Of a stretch of 64,000 nt of DNA, positions 32,826-40,778 are shown one piece after another. The stretch is from CAVUAT01 sp963848045 (GTDB lineage: Bacteria > Actinomycetota > Thermoleophilia > Solirubrobacterales > 70-9). The notes under the pieces are model-generated. The model was not told where the DNA came from. It was given only the letters and a program-made list of their open reading frames with translations, and did not search any database. Position 1 is the stretch's first letter; every line of letters begins with the position of its first letter. Both the position numbers and the translations under genes were made by a program. The stretch lies in contig CAWKCC010000004.1 in NCBI GenBank assembly GCA_963848045.1, positions 744,001 through 808,000 of the forward strand, given 5' to 3'.

Positions 32826-33640
32826 CGCGCGTCGTCGGTCGCGGGGAGCATCGCCTCGAGGTCCCAGGTGCGCAATGCCTCCAGCCCGGCGCGATCGGTG
32901 AGGTCGAAGTGCAGCGTGCTCACCGAGATCCTGCCCTGAGCGATCGCCGAGAGGTCGGAGCCCTCCTCGTCCTCGAAGGAGGGCTCGAAGCCGTAGATCT
33001 CGAAGCGGCGGCGGCTGCTGTCGCGGTCCTCCTCGACCAGCTTCAGCCTGTCGTTGTAGAGGCGTTTGCCCAGATGAGTCACCTCGACTCCCCTGGGCTC
33101 GCCGGCGGGACAGTTGACGTTGACCAGGGTGTCGGCCGGGATCGGCTGCTCCGCGACCCGCTCGACCAGCTTCGCCGCGAAGGCGGCCGCAACCCCGAAA
33201 TCGAACTGTCTGCCGAAGCGGAAGTCCATCTCGCGCGCCCCTGACTGCTGCGAGATCGCGATCGCAGGGATGCCCAGCACGATCCCCTCCAGCGCCGCGG
33301 CCACGGTGCCCGAATAGGTGATGTCGTCGCCGAGGTTGGCGCCATGGTTGATGCCCGAGACGATCAGCTCCGGGCGCTCCTCGCCGATCAGGCCGAGCTC
33401 CGCGAAGCGCACGCAGTCCACCGGCGTGCCGTCGGTCGCGAAGCCCGTCGTTCCGTCGTCAAACTCGACCTCCTGCACCCACAGCGGAGAGCGTGTCGTG
33501 ATGCTGCGCGCCGTGGCGCTGCGGTTGGAGTCGGGGGCGATCACGCTCACCTCCGCCCCAGGTACGTCGATCAGCGCCCGCCGCAGGGCGCTCAGGCCCG
33601 TGGCGCCGATCCCGTCGTCGTTGGTGATCAGGACGCGCAT
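32822..33640 (-). CDS. surE: 5'/3'-nucleotidase SurE
   Basis: Metal-dependent nucleoside-monophosphate phosphatase of 272 residues. The N-terminus MRVLITNDDGIGATGL holds Asp8/Asp9, the first metal ligands; Ser and Asn ligands follow in NRSATARSIT and SGINHGANLGDD. SGTVAAALEGIVLGIPAIAIS is also diagnostic. TAGAAT lies exactly seven bases before ATG, the clearest leaderless-type start here. First gene of a surE-ligA pair. Confidence 0.96.
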   Translation of the reverse strand: MRVLITNDDGIGATGLSALRRALIDVPGAEVSVIAPDSNRSATARSITTRSPLWVQEVEFDDGTTGFATDGTPVDCVRFAELGLIGEERPELIVSGINHGANLGDDITYSGTVAAALEGIVLGIPAIAISQQSGAREMDFRFGRQFDFGVAAAFAAKLVERVAEQPIPADTLVNVNCPAGEPRGVEVTHLGKRLYNDRLKLVEEDRDSSRRRFEIYGFEPSFEDEEGSDLSAIAQGRISVSTLHFDLTDRAGLEALRTWDLEAMLPATDDAR

Positions 33641-33691
33641 GACTGCGATTCTAGGCAGCGGGCCGAGAGGCCCGTTGCGCAGTAGCGGGGG

Positions 33692-34552
33692 TCAGCCTCC
33701 GCCGTAGGCGATGATCATCTCGGTGGCGATCCCCAGGAAGACGCCCGCGGACAGCGCCAGCAGGCCCAGCTCTCGGTGCCCGAAGCGGCGCATCGCCGTC
33801 CAGATCTCACCGACGACATAGAGGATCGCGCCGGCCGAGACCGCGTAGAAGAGAAGCTCGAGCGGCTCCGAGCTGACCGAGTAGCCGAGCAGAGTCCCGA
33901 GCAACACCGGTGCGCCCCCGACCAGCCCGGCGACGAAGATCCAGGCCCAGCTGGGCCGCACGTCGCCAAGCGGCCCGATGATGCCGAAGCCCTCGGTGGC
34001 GTTGTGGACCGCGAAGCCCACGATCAGCACCGTGGCGAGCGCGATCTCGCCGTTCGACGCGGAGACCCCGATCGCCAGGCCCTCGGCGAAGTTGTGGAGG
34101 CCGATCGCGGCCGCGATCGTCATGCCCGTACGGAGCGCTCGCGATCGCGCTCCCCCATCGTCAACGCGAGTCCGCGCAAGCAGCTCGGCCTGCTCGATGG
34201 TCATCGCGTCGCTCGCTCCTCCGGCAATCGGAGGCGGCTTCGGGCGCATCCTGCGCTCGATCAGCGCCAATCCGGCGCAACCGGCGGTGAACCCCGCCCC
34301 AAGCAGGCCGATCAGCAGCAGCGTTTCGCCCCACGCGCCCTCGGACTCCCCCAACGCGTCGAAGCGACCCTCGACGATCTCCACCCCGTGTACCAAGACC
34401 TCCGCGAAGAGGAAGACGAGCACCCCGACCGAGAACATCGCCATCGCGACGCGGGCGCGATCGGACTCGAACCTGATCCTCCCGAAGGGAAGCCCCAGGT
34501 AGATGGTGAAGCCCGCCAGGGCTCCAAGCACGACCGTTTCCGCAAAGGACAT
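33692..34552 (-). CDS. ZIP-family metal transporter
   Basis: Integral membrane divalent-metal transporter of 286 residues, eight helices expected. The TM4-TM5 binuclear metal site is present as GLHNFAEGLAIGV (HNxxEG) and GFAVHNATEGFGI (HNxxEG). The cytoplasmic loop between TM3 and TM4 is short and charged and lacks a His-rich tract. Metal (zinc, iron or manganese) cannot be chosen. ATG 34552 has TATTGT seven bases upstream. No operon partner. Confidence 0.9.
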   Translation of the reverse strand: MSFAETVVLGALAGFTIYLGLPFGRIRFESDRARVAMAMFSVGVLVFLFAEVLVHGVEIVEGRFDALGESEGAWGETLLLIGLLGAGFTAGCAGLALIERRMRPKPPPIAGGASDAMTIEQAELLARTRVDDGGARSRALRTGMTIAAAIGLHNFAEGLAIGVSASNGEIALATVLIVGFAVHNATEGFGIIGPLGDVRPSWAWIFVAGLVGGAPVLLGTLLGYSVSSEPLELLFYAVSAGAILYVVGEIWTAMRRFGHRELGLLALSAGVFLGIATEMIIAYGGG

Positions 34553-34616
34553 GGCGGGCACAATAGCACTGGAATTAGGGACACCTAACTGCGCTCAGCC
34601 GCCCGCACGGCTTCGG

Positions 34617-35390
34617 TCAGTACGACACCGACGCCAGGTAGAGGCCGTGCGGACGGGCCGTGTCGCCGGCCCGCTCACGCGGCGCGCCCTCAAGCAGTGC
34701 CGTGAACTCCTCCAGCGGCCGCCGCCCGCTTCCGACCTCGAGCATGGTCCCGACCAGCACCCGCACCATGGTGCGCATGAAGGCGTCGGCCTCGATCCAG
34801 AACTCGAGCAGCTCGCAGCCCGTGGCGCGGAGCCCGCCGGCCTCGGCGCCCAGCAGGCGCCCCCGCCGCCATTCGGCGCGCGACACGTGGCGCACGAAGC
34901 GGAGATGCCTGGTCTGCGTCGGCGTGAACGCCCTGAAGTCGTGGCGACCCGCGACGGCCTCCGCGCAGCGCTGCAGCAGCCCGGGATAGAGGCGGTGGCG
35001 CCAGAACAACGAGAGCTCCAGCTCGAACGGGTTCCGCTGCGGCCCGGCGAGCACCCTGTAGCAATAGGTTCGCGAGCGGGCGTCTCGCCTCGCGTCGAAT
35101 CCCTCTGCGGCGGGCGACGCCGAGAGCACCGCGAGATCCGCGCCGGTGAGCGCGTTGAGGGCGGCTGCCAGCGAGCCGGGGGGATCCCCGGGCAGATCGA
35201 AGCTCGCCACCTGCCCCCAGGCGTGCACCCCGGCGTCGGTGCGCCCCGCGACAGCGAGCGTGACGGCCCGCCCCAGGATTCGCTCGAGGGCCTGCTCGAG
35301 CTCCCCCTGGACGGTCCGAACCCCGGGCTGGGCCGCCCAGCCGGCGAAGCGGGCTCCGTGGTAGGCGAGGTCGAGACGCACGATCGTCAT
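34617..35390 (-). CDS. truA: tRNA pseudouridine(38-40) synthase
   Basis: Modifies uridines in the tRNA anticodon arm. The 257-residue protein starts with RLDLAYHGARFAGWAAQPG, and Asp52 in AGRTDAGVHAWGQV is the catalytic aspartate. FRAFTPTQTRHLRFV and a late TMVRVLVGTMLEVGSGR are also conserved. It is the usual distal gene after rplQ in the alpha operon, but here three small genes intervene. A TAGTTT box lies nine bases before ATG, so it probably has its own promoter. Confidence 0.96.
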   Translation of the reverse strand: MTIVRLDLAYHGARFAGWAAQPGVRTVQGELEQALERILGRAVTLAVAGRTDAGVHAWGQVASFDLPGDPPGSLAAALNALTGADLAVLSASPAAEGFDARRDARSRTYCYRVLAGPQRNPFELELSLFWRHRLYPGLLQRCAEAVAGRHDFRAFTPTQTRHLRFVRHVSRAEWRRGRLLGAEAGGLRATGCELLEFWIEADAFMRTMVRVLVGTMLEVGSGRRPLEEFTALLEGAPRERAGDTARPHGLYLASVSY

Positions 35391-35411
35391 CGAAGCGCGA
35401 AACTACCGCCA

Positions 35412-35663
35412 ATGACCGCACCGATGGCCGACGAGCCGGCCGAGATCCAGCATGAGGAGGACCGTCAGGAGCTGTTCGGGCACGGCCCCAGCAAGACCGG
35501 CATGGCGATCTACGAGATCGTCATGATCGCCCTGGCCGTAGTCGGCGGTGCGATCGCCGCCGAGAGCATCGAGAACTGGTCGCAGTGGGTGGTGCTGGCG
35601 GTGATCATCCTGCTGGTGGTCGGCGCCATGATCGCGCTCAACCCCAACCGCCGCGGAGCCTAG
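35412..35663 (+). CDS. Small two-helix membrane protein (paralogue A)
   Basis: An 83-residue protein with a 30-residue polar, acidic N-terminus and two hydrophobic helices (about 31-48 and 54-75) ending in NPNRRGA. It is clearly paralogous to the gene at 36127: over the 51-residue membrane part I count 24 identities, including IENWSQW against IDNWTQW and a shared P-x-RRG end. No known family is recognised. Divergent from truA. Confidence 0.7.
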   Translation: MTAPMADEPAEIQHEEDRQELFGHGPSKTGMAIYEIVMIALAVVGGAIAAESIENWSQWVVLAVIILLVVGAMIALNPNRRGA

Positions 35664-35688
35664 CCCGGCCCCACGCCGCCGCCGGCGG

Positions 35689-35976
35689 CTACGCGTGCTG
35701 CTCGCTGGCGATCTCGAATGCGGTTTCCTCGGGCGGCCCAGGAAAGCCGCCGTCGCCGAGGCCCTGAAGCCCGGGCATCAGGGTCTCGTCGCGGAACGTC
35801 TCATAGCTGCCCTTGTTGTCGAAGATCGCGACTACGACGAAGCCATCATCGGTGGGACCGGCGAAGTGATGCACCTGACCCTCGGGAAGTGCCCCAGCGG
35901 GATGGACGGCCTCAACGGTGGCGTCGTATTGCTCCTTGGTGCCGCCCTTGAAGTGATGCGCGATCGCAAATGCCAT
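35689..35976 (-). CDS. Small ABM/Dabb-like ferredoxin-fold protein
   Basis: A 95-residue protein with a beta-alpha-beta pattern: AIAHHFKGGTKEQYDATVEA, a strand with HHFAGPTDDGFVVVAIFDN, and a helix YETFRDETLMPGL. This resembles dimeric alpha-beta barrel proteins (antibiotic-biosynthesis monooxygenase, stress-response barrel). A catalytic role cannot be read. ATG 35976 with AGGAGG is preferred over a longer frame. Its leader contains a 28-bp tandem duplication. Confidence 0.7.
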   Translation of the reverse strand: MAFAIAHHFKGGTKEQYDATVEAVHPAGALPEGQVHHFAGPTDDGFVVVAIFDNKGSYETFRDETLMPGLQGLGDGGFPGPPEETAFEIASEQHA

Positions 35977-35988
35977 GCTCGCCTCCTG

Positions 35989-36044
35989 GAGTGGGTGTGT
36001 TCGGGCAAGGGAACCGGAGTGGGTGTGTTCGGGCAAGGGAACCT
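35989..36044. repeat. 28-bp tandem duplication in leader of 35689-35976 gene
   Basis: Two adjacent copies (35989-36016 and 36017-36044) identical at 27 of 28 positions. On the - strand a TAGGTT box (36040-36045) borders the outer copy, so both copies would lie in the 5' leader of the small ferredoxin-fold gene. Confidence 0.85.
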
Positions 36045-36126
36045 ATCGGTGTGCGGAAGCTCACAGCCCCTCGGCGCGTATGAGGCGTAGGGTTGCCGCA
36101 GAGAAAGCGACGAACTGGAGAAGAAG

Positions 36127-36387
36127 ATGGCGAACATGGACGTCACCCAGCGCAACCAGGTCGAGCGCAGCACGCTCTCCAGCAACGAGGGCATACGCCG
36201 CGGCTCCGAACGCGGCTCCGCGATCTACAGCGTGATCGCCCTGGTCATCGGCATCGCGCTCGGCATCGCCGCCTTGGCAAGCATCGATAATTGGACCCAG
36301 TGGCTCGTGCTGGGTGTGATCGTGCTGACCATGCTCGGGTTCATGATCGCCATCAGCCCCAGCCGCCGAGGCTCAGAGCAGCACTAG
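36127..36387 (+). CDS. Small two-helix membrane protein (paralogue B)
   Basis: An 86-residue protein paralogous to the gene at 35412. A polar, charged N-terminus of about 32 residues leads to two helices separated by SIDNWTQW and a basic end PSRRGSEQH. A GGAGAAGAAG ribosome binding site precedes ATG and a TAGGGT box lies 33 bases upstream. The stop TAG shares CTAG with the convergent rplQ stop. Confidence 0.7.
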   Translation: MANMDVTQRNQVERSTLSSNEGIRRGSERGSAIYSVIALVIGIALGIAALASIDNWTQWLVLGVIVLTMLGFMIAISPSRRGSEQH

Positions 36388-36737
36388 ACCAGCTCGATGA
36401 AGACCATCTCGGCCGAGTCCGAGCGGCGCGGGCCGAGCTTGACGATCCTGGTGTAGCCGCCCTGGCGCTGCGCGTAGCGCGGTGCGATCTCCTCAAACAG
36501 CTTGTGGACCGCGAACTTGTCCTGGTTGAGCTGGGAGAGGGCCTGGCGGCGTGCGTGCAGGTCGCCGCGCTTGGCCAGCGTGATCAGCTTCTCGAATTCG
36601 GGACGCAGCGCCTTCGCCTTCGGTTGGGTGGTGCGGATTCGCTCGTGCTCAATCAGCTGCTTGCTCATCGTGCGCATCATTGAGCGCCGATGCGCCGGGT
36701 CGCGGCTCAGCTTGCCCTTGTTCTTCGCGTGGCGCAT
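36384..36737 (-). CDS. rplQ: 50S ribosomal protein L17
   Basis: Large-subunit protein at the tunnel exit side. 117 residues starting MRHAKNKGKLSRDPAHRRSM, the diagnostic N-terminus. Last ribosomal gene of the alpha operon, 38 bp after rpoA. Normal length and no extension, in contrast to several proteins upstream. Confidence 0.97.
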   Translation of the reverse strand: MRHAKNKGKLSRDPAHRRSMMRTMSKQLIEHERIRTTQPKAKALRPEFEKLITLAKRGDLHARRQALSQLNQDKFAVHKLFEEIAPRYAQRQGGYTRIVKLGPRRSDSAEMVFIELV

Positions 36738-36775
36738 GTCCGATCAGCCTCTCCGGCCGAGACCCTAGCCGGGCC

Positions 36776-37765
36776 TCAGTCGGCCCGCAGCCCCAGGCCC
36801 CGGGCGCGAAGCGTTTCCTGGACCTCCTCGATCGACTTGCTGCCGAAGTTGGGGATCGCGTTCAGCTCTGATTCGGACTTGCGCACCAGCTCACCGACTG
36901 TCTGGATGCCGGCGCGCTTGAGGCAGTTGTACGAGCGTACGCCCAGCTCGAGCTCCTCGATCAGGATCTCGTCGAGGCCATCGACGCCGGGCACCTGCGC
37001 GGCATCGGCAGCAGCGGCAGCGCCGATCCCGTCGCCCGCGACCACCGCGCCTTCGCCCCGCAGCTCGTCCACGCGGTCGGCGGTGGTGAAGATCGCCAGG
37101 CTCTTGATCAGGATCTCGGCGGCTTCACGCAGCGCGCCCCCGGGCTCGATCGAGCCGTCGGTCTCGACCTCGAGCGTGAGCTTGTCGTAGTCGGTCCGCT
37201 GGCCGACGCGGGCCGTGTCGACGCTGTAGGACGCACGGCGAATCGGCGAGAAGATCGAGTCGATCGGGACAACCCCTATCGGCTTGTCGTCGGACTTGTT
37301 CTCGTCGGCCTGCGAGTAACCGCGGCCACGGCCGATCGTCAGATACATCTCGAGCTTGGTCTTCTTCTCGAGCGTTGCGATCGGCGCGTCGGGGTTGAGG
37401 ATCTCGACTCCCGCGGGGAGGTCGATGTCCTTGGCCTTGACCTCACCGGGGCCGGTGGCGACCAGCGGGGTCTCGACCTCGTCGGCGTCGGTGTGCATGC
37501 GCACGACGATGTCCTTGAGGTTGAGGACAAGGTCCGTGACGTCCTCTTTGAGGCCGGGGATGGTGGAGAACTCGTGCGCGACCCCCTCGATGCGGACGCT
37601 GGTGATCGCTGCGCCACCGAGGGACGACAGCAGCACGCGCCGCAGGCTGTTGCCGAACGTGTAGCCGAAGCCCTTGTCGAGGGGCTCGATCGTGAACTGA
37701 CCCTTGGTGTCGCCAACCTCCTCAGCGGAGATCTTCGGGATTTGGAATTCGGGCAGGGTGGTCAT
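36776..37765 (-). CDS. rpoA: RNA polymerase alpha subunit
   Basis: 329 residues. The N-terminal dimerisation domain has the GFGYTFGNSLRRVLLSSLGGA motif core; the linker is Ala/Gly-rich; the alpha-CTD (about 255-320) shows RAGIQTVGELVRKSESEL and FGSKSIEEV for UP-element and activator contact. A GAAGGA site precedes ATG. Lies in the usual rpsD-rpoA-rplQ order. Confidence 0.98.
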   Translation of the reverse strand: MTTLPEFQIPKISAEEVGDTKGQFTIEPLDKGFGYTFGNSLRRVLLSSLGGAAITSVRIEGVAHEFSTIPGLKEDVTDLVLNLKDIVVRMHTDADEVETPLVATGPGEVKAKDIDLPAGVEILNPDAPIATLEKKTKLEMYLTIGRGRGYSQADENKSDDKPIGVVPIDSIFSPIRRASYSVDTARVGQRTDYDKLTLEVETDGSIEPGGALREAAEILIKSLAIFTTADRVDELRGEGAVVAGDGIGAAAAADAAQVPGVDGLDEILIEELELGVRSYNCLKRAGIQTVGELVRKSESELNAIPNFGSKSIEEVQETLRARGLGLRAD

Positions 37766-37797
37766 CGCACATCCTTCGTCGTTTGGCTAAGCGTTTG

Positions 37798-38418
37798 TTA
37801 CTTCGAGTAGAGCTCGATGATGAGCTGCTCGTCCACAGGCGCCGAGATCTCGCTGCGCTCGGGCAGCCTCAGCACCTTGGCGGTGAGCGAATCGTGGTCG
37901 GCCTGCAGCCAGGCCGGGACCCCTGAGGTGAGCTCGGTGGCGCCTCGGACCACGTCGCTGGCCGCGGCGCCCTGCTTGATGGCGATCACGTCATCGGGCT
38001 TCACCTGGTAGGAGGCGATGTCTACCCGCCGACCGTTGACGGTCCAATGGCCGTGACTGACGAGCTGGCGGGCCTGGCGGCGGGAGGCCGCGAAGCCGAG
38101 GCGCACGAGCACGTTGTCGAGACGGCACTCCAGCAGACGCAGCAGGTTCTCGCCGGTGACGCCCTCCTGCCGCGTGGCCCTGTCGTAGTAGCTGCGGAAC
38201 TGCTTCTCGAGCACCTGGTAATAGCGGCGCGCCTTCTGCTTCTCGCGCAGCTGGGTGCGGTATTCGGACTGGCGCATGCGGCCCCGGCCGTGCTCACCGG
38301 GCGGGTAGGAGCGGCGCTCGACGCCGCATTTGTCGGAGAAGCAGCGCGAGCCCTTGAGGAAGAGCTTCTGGCCCTCCCGGCGGCACTGCTTGCACTGCGG
38401 TGAGGTGTCGCGAGCCAT
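37798..38418 (-). CDS. rpsD: 30S ribosomal protein S4 (zinc-binding form)
   Basis: 206-residue primary rRNA-binding protein and assembly nucleator. The N-terminus contains a four-Cys knuckle (CKQC and CFSDKC), so this is the zinc-binding C+ form. The S4 RNA-binding domain lies at about 95-160. ATG 38418 gives the standard MARDTSPQCKQC start. In other bacteria S4 represses the alpha operon; no leader structure was identified here. Confidence 0.97.
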   Translation of the reverse strand: MARDTSPQCKQCRREGQKLFLKGSRCFSDKCGVERRSYPPGEHGRGRMRQSEYRTQLREKQKARRYYQVLEKQFRSYYDRATRQEGVTGENLLRLLECRLDNVLVRLGFAASRRQARQLVSHGHWTVNGRRVDIASYQVKPDDVIAIKQGAAASDVVRGATELTSGVPAWLQADHDSLTAKVLRLPERSEISAPVDEQLIIELYSK

Positions 38419-38468
38419 CAGGTGCTCGCCTCCCTCGTCCAGGCGCACTCGGTGATAATGGCGGGCAT

Positions 38469-38855
38469 CTAGACCCTCCGCCTCTTGCGCGGCCGGCAGC
38501 CGTTGTGGGCCTGCGGCGTCACGTCCTTGACGGTGGTCACCTCGAGGCCGGCCGCCTGAAGCGAGCGGATCGCGGTCTCGCGTCCCGAGCCTGCGCCCTT
38601 GGCGAGGACCTCGACCTTCTGCAGGCCGTGCTCCATGCCCTTCTTGGCGGCCGCGTCGGCCGTCACCTGGGCTGCGAAGGGCGTGGACTTGCGCGAGCCC
38701 TTGAAACCGGCGCTTCCCGCCGACTCCCAGGCGATCACAGCGCCGTCGGTATCCGTCAGCGTGACGATCGTGTTGTTGAATGAAGTCTTGATGTGGGCCT
38801 GGCCGTAGCTGATGTTCTTCTTGGCCCGCTTGCGGCCCTTCTTCGGCTGTGCCAT
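38469..38855 (-). CDS. rpsK: 30S ribosomal protein S11
   Basis: 128 residues, a platform protein contacting mRNA near the E site. AHIKTSFNNTIVTLTDTDG is the family signature and the basic C-terminal NGCRPRKRRRV end is intact. Located between rpsM and rpsD. Confidence 0.98.
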   Translation of the reverse strand: MAQPKKGRKRAKKNISYGQAHIKTSFNNTIVTLTDTDGAVIAWESAGSAGFKGSRKSTPFAAQVTADAAAKKGMEHGLQKVEVLAKGAGSGRETAIRSLQAAGLEVTTVKDVTPQAHNGCRPRKRRRV

Positions 38856-38872
38856 CTAGGTCTGACGCTCCA

Positions 38873-39250
38873 TCACTTGGCCGGCTTCTTGCGGCCGGCG
38901 ATGCTCATCCGCTTCGGCCCCTTGCGGCCGCGCGCGTTTGTCTTGGTGCGCTGGCCCCGGACAGGCAGGCCGCGGCGGTGCCGCAGGCCGCGATAGGCGC
39001 CGATCTCCTGCAGCCGCTTGATGTTCTGCGATCGCTCGCGCCGCAGGTCACCCTCGACCTCCTCGGCCTCGACCGCCTCGCGCAGCTTCACGACCTCGTC
39101 CTCGGTCAGGTCCTTGACGTGGGTATCTGGGTCCACGCCCGCCTGCGCGATGATCGCCTTCGCGCTCGAGGGCCCAACGCCGTAGACGTAGGTGAGCCCC
39201 ACCTCGATCCGCTTGTTGAGCGGGATGTTCACCCCCGCGATGCGCGCCAT
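38873..39250 (-). CDS. rpsM: 30S ribosomal protein S13
   Basis: 125 residues, head protein contacting P-site tRNA and the B1 bridge. Starts MARIAGVNIPLNKRIEVGLT; YRGLRHRRGLPVRGQRTKTN is conserved, with a basic C-terminal tail reaching the tRNA. A GGGGGG tract precedes ATG. Follows rpmJ by nine bases. Confidence 0.98.
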   Translation of the reverse strand: MARIAGVNIPLNKRIEVGLTYVYGVGPSSAKAIIAQAGVDPDTHVKDLTEDEVVKLREAVEAEEVEGDLRRERSQNIKRLQEIGAYRGLRHRRGLPVRGQRTKTNARGRKGPKRMSIAGRKKPAK

Positions 39251-39259
39251 CGAACCCCC

Positions 39260-39373
39260 CTAACCCTGCCGCTGCTTGTGGCGGGGGTTGGGGCAGATCA
39301 CGAGCACGGCTCCGCCGCGGCGGATCACCTTGCACTTCTCGCAGATCGGCTTTACGGATGCTCGGACCTTCAT
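39260..39373 (-). CDS. rpmJ: 50S ribosomal protein L36
   Basis: 37 residues with the complete zinc ribbon: CEKC, then C and His in ICPNPRHKQR, so this is the zinc-binding form. A GAGGGA site is just upstream. In most bacteria infA lies directly upstream; here the upstream neighbour is a divergent ltrA gene, so rpmJ probably starts a transcript in the 146-bp gap at 39374-39519. Confidence 0.96.
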   Translation of the reverse strand: MKVRASVKPICEKCKVIRRGGAVLVICPNPRHKQRQG

Positions 39374-39519
39374 TATCCCTCGCAGCGTTCGTATCGGATA
39401 CTTGAGAGAGCCCAGGCGACCCCAGGAGTCGGGTCGCGGGCGAACCAGCCGGCCGGGAGGCCAGCCACAGAACCTTAGCAACGTGTGCGTCGTTGCCACA
39501 TGCGAGGGAGGGTCCGGCC

Positions 39520-40755
39520 ATGTGGTGGAATTGGCGCGTGACGGACGCCGCGACCGCCCCTCCCCAGCCCGAATCGCCGGCCGGCGGCGGCCAGCAACGG
39601 GTGACGCCGCTCGAGCTCTTCTTCGACCTCGTGTTCGTTCTCTCCTTCACCCAGGTGACGGCCGCGATGGCCGACGACCCGAGCTGGCAGGGGGTCGGCG
39701 AGGGCATGCTGGTGCTTGCTGCGGTCTGGTGGGCGTGGGTCGGCTACAGCTGGTTGACCAACGCCGTGGACTCGAACGAGAACCTCAACCGCGTCGTAAT
39801 GCTCGCGGCGATGGGCGCGATGCTGCTGGTTTCGCTGGCGATCCCCGGCGCGTTCGGCGAGCAGGGGATCCTGTTCGGCCTCGCCTACTTCGCGGTTCGG
39901 GTGCTGCAGGTCGCGCTCTACGTGCTCAACGGCCGCCGCGGCCGCGCCTTCGACAACCTCGACGCCTTCCTCCGCCTGACGCCCGCGCTGCTGCTCGGAT
40001 CCGCGCTGATCGCCGTCGGCGGCTTCCTCGACGGAGGCGCCCGCGTTTCGATCTGGATCGTCGCGGTGCTGATCGACTACTCAGGGCCGCTGATCAGCGG
40101 AGCGCGCGGCTTCAACGTCTCGCCCGGTCACTTCGCTGAGCGCCACGGGCTGATCATCATCATCGCCCTCGGCGAGTCGCTCGTCGCGATCGGCGCCGGA
40201 GCCGGCGCTGAGATCAGCGGCGGCGAAACCATCGCGGCGCTGCTCGGAATCAGCGCCGTCGCGGCGCTCTGGTGGGCCTACTTCGACATCGTGGCGATCG
40301 TCGCCGAGCGCCGGCTGGCCGAGGCCTCGGGGAGCGAGCGCGGCACGCTCGCACGCGACTCCTACAGCTACATCCACCTGTTCCTGGTGGCGGGCGTCGT
40401 CTTGTTCGCGCTCGGCCTCAAGAAGACGCTCGGCGACGTCGACGAGCCGCTGAAGGCGGTCCCGGCCGTTGCGCTCTGCGGCGGGCTGGCACTCTACCTG
40501 CTCGCCCACGTCGCCTTCCGGGAGCGCAACGTCGGCACGCTCAATCGGCAGCGGACCCTGGCCGCCCTCGTCCTCGCCGCGCTGATCCCGCTGACGCTCG
40601 AAGCCGACGCGCTCTGGGCCCTGCTCGCGGTCACGGCGGTGCTGGTCGCGCTGATCGCCTACGAGTCGATCCGCTTCCGTGGAGTGCGGGAACGCGTGCG
40701 GGCGAATGATCCGGCGAAGCCACTGGCCGAGATGCTGGGCCGTCCGCTGGGCTGA
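39520..40755 (+). CDS. Low-temperature-requirement A (LtrA) family membrane protein
   Basis: 411 residues with about ten hydrophobic helices. TPLELFFDLVFVLSFTQVTA near the N-terminus is the LtrA signature, and FAERHGLIIIIALGESLVAI in the middle is the second. Biochemical role unknown; the name comes from a Listeria cold-growth mutant. ATG 39520 has GGGAGGG upstream. It lies on the opposite strand, in the exact place where infA normally sits between map and rpmJ, so it interrupts the spc/alpha cluster. Confidence 0.88.
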   Translation: MWWNWRVTDAATAPPQPESPAGGGQQRVTPLELFFDLVFVLSFTQVTAAMADDPSWQGVGEGMLVLAAVWWAWVGYSWLTNAVDSNENLNRVVMLAAMGAMLLVSLAIPGAFGEQGILFGLAYFAVRVLQVALYVLNGRRGRAFDNLDAFLRLTPALLLGSALIAVGGFLDGGARVSIWIVAVLIDYSGPLISGARGFNVSPGHFAERHGLIIIIALGESLVAIGAGAGAEISGGETIAALLGISAVAALWWAYFDIVAIVAERRLAEASGSERGTLARDSYSYIHLFLVAGVVLFALGLKKTLGDVDEPLKAVPAVALCGGLALYLLAHVAFRERNVGTLNRQRTLAALVLAALIPLTLEADALWALLAVTAVLVALIAYESIRFRGVRERVRANDPAKPLAEMLGRPLG

Positions 40756-40778
40756 CGCGCCCTTGGGTCGCCCGGCCG

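Noticed and set aside
30936..32939. 667-codon open frame opposite ligA
   Set aside because: Composition is that of a GC shadow and no domain is seen; ligA is complete on the other strand.
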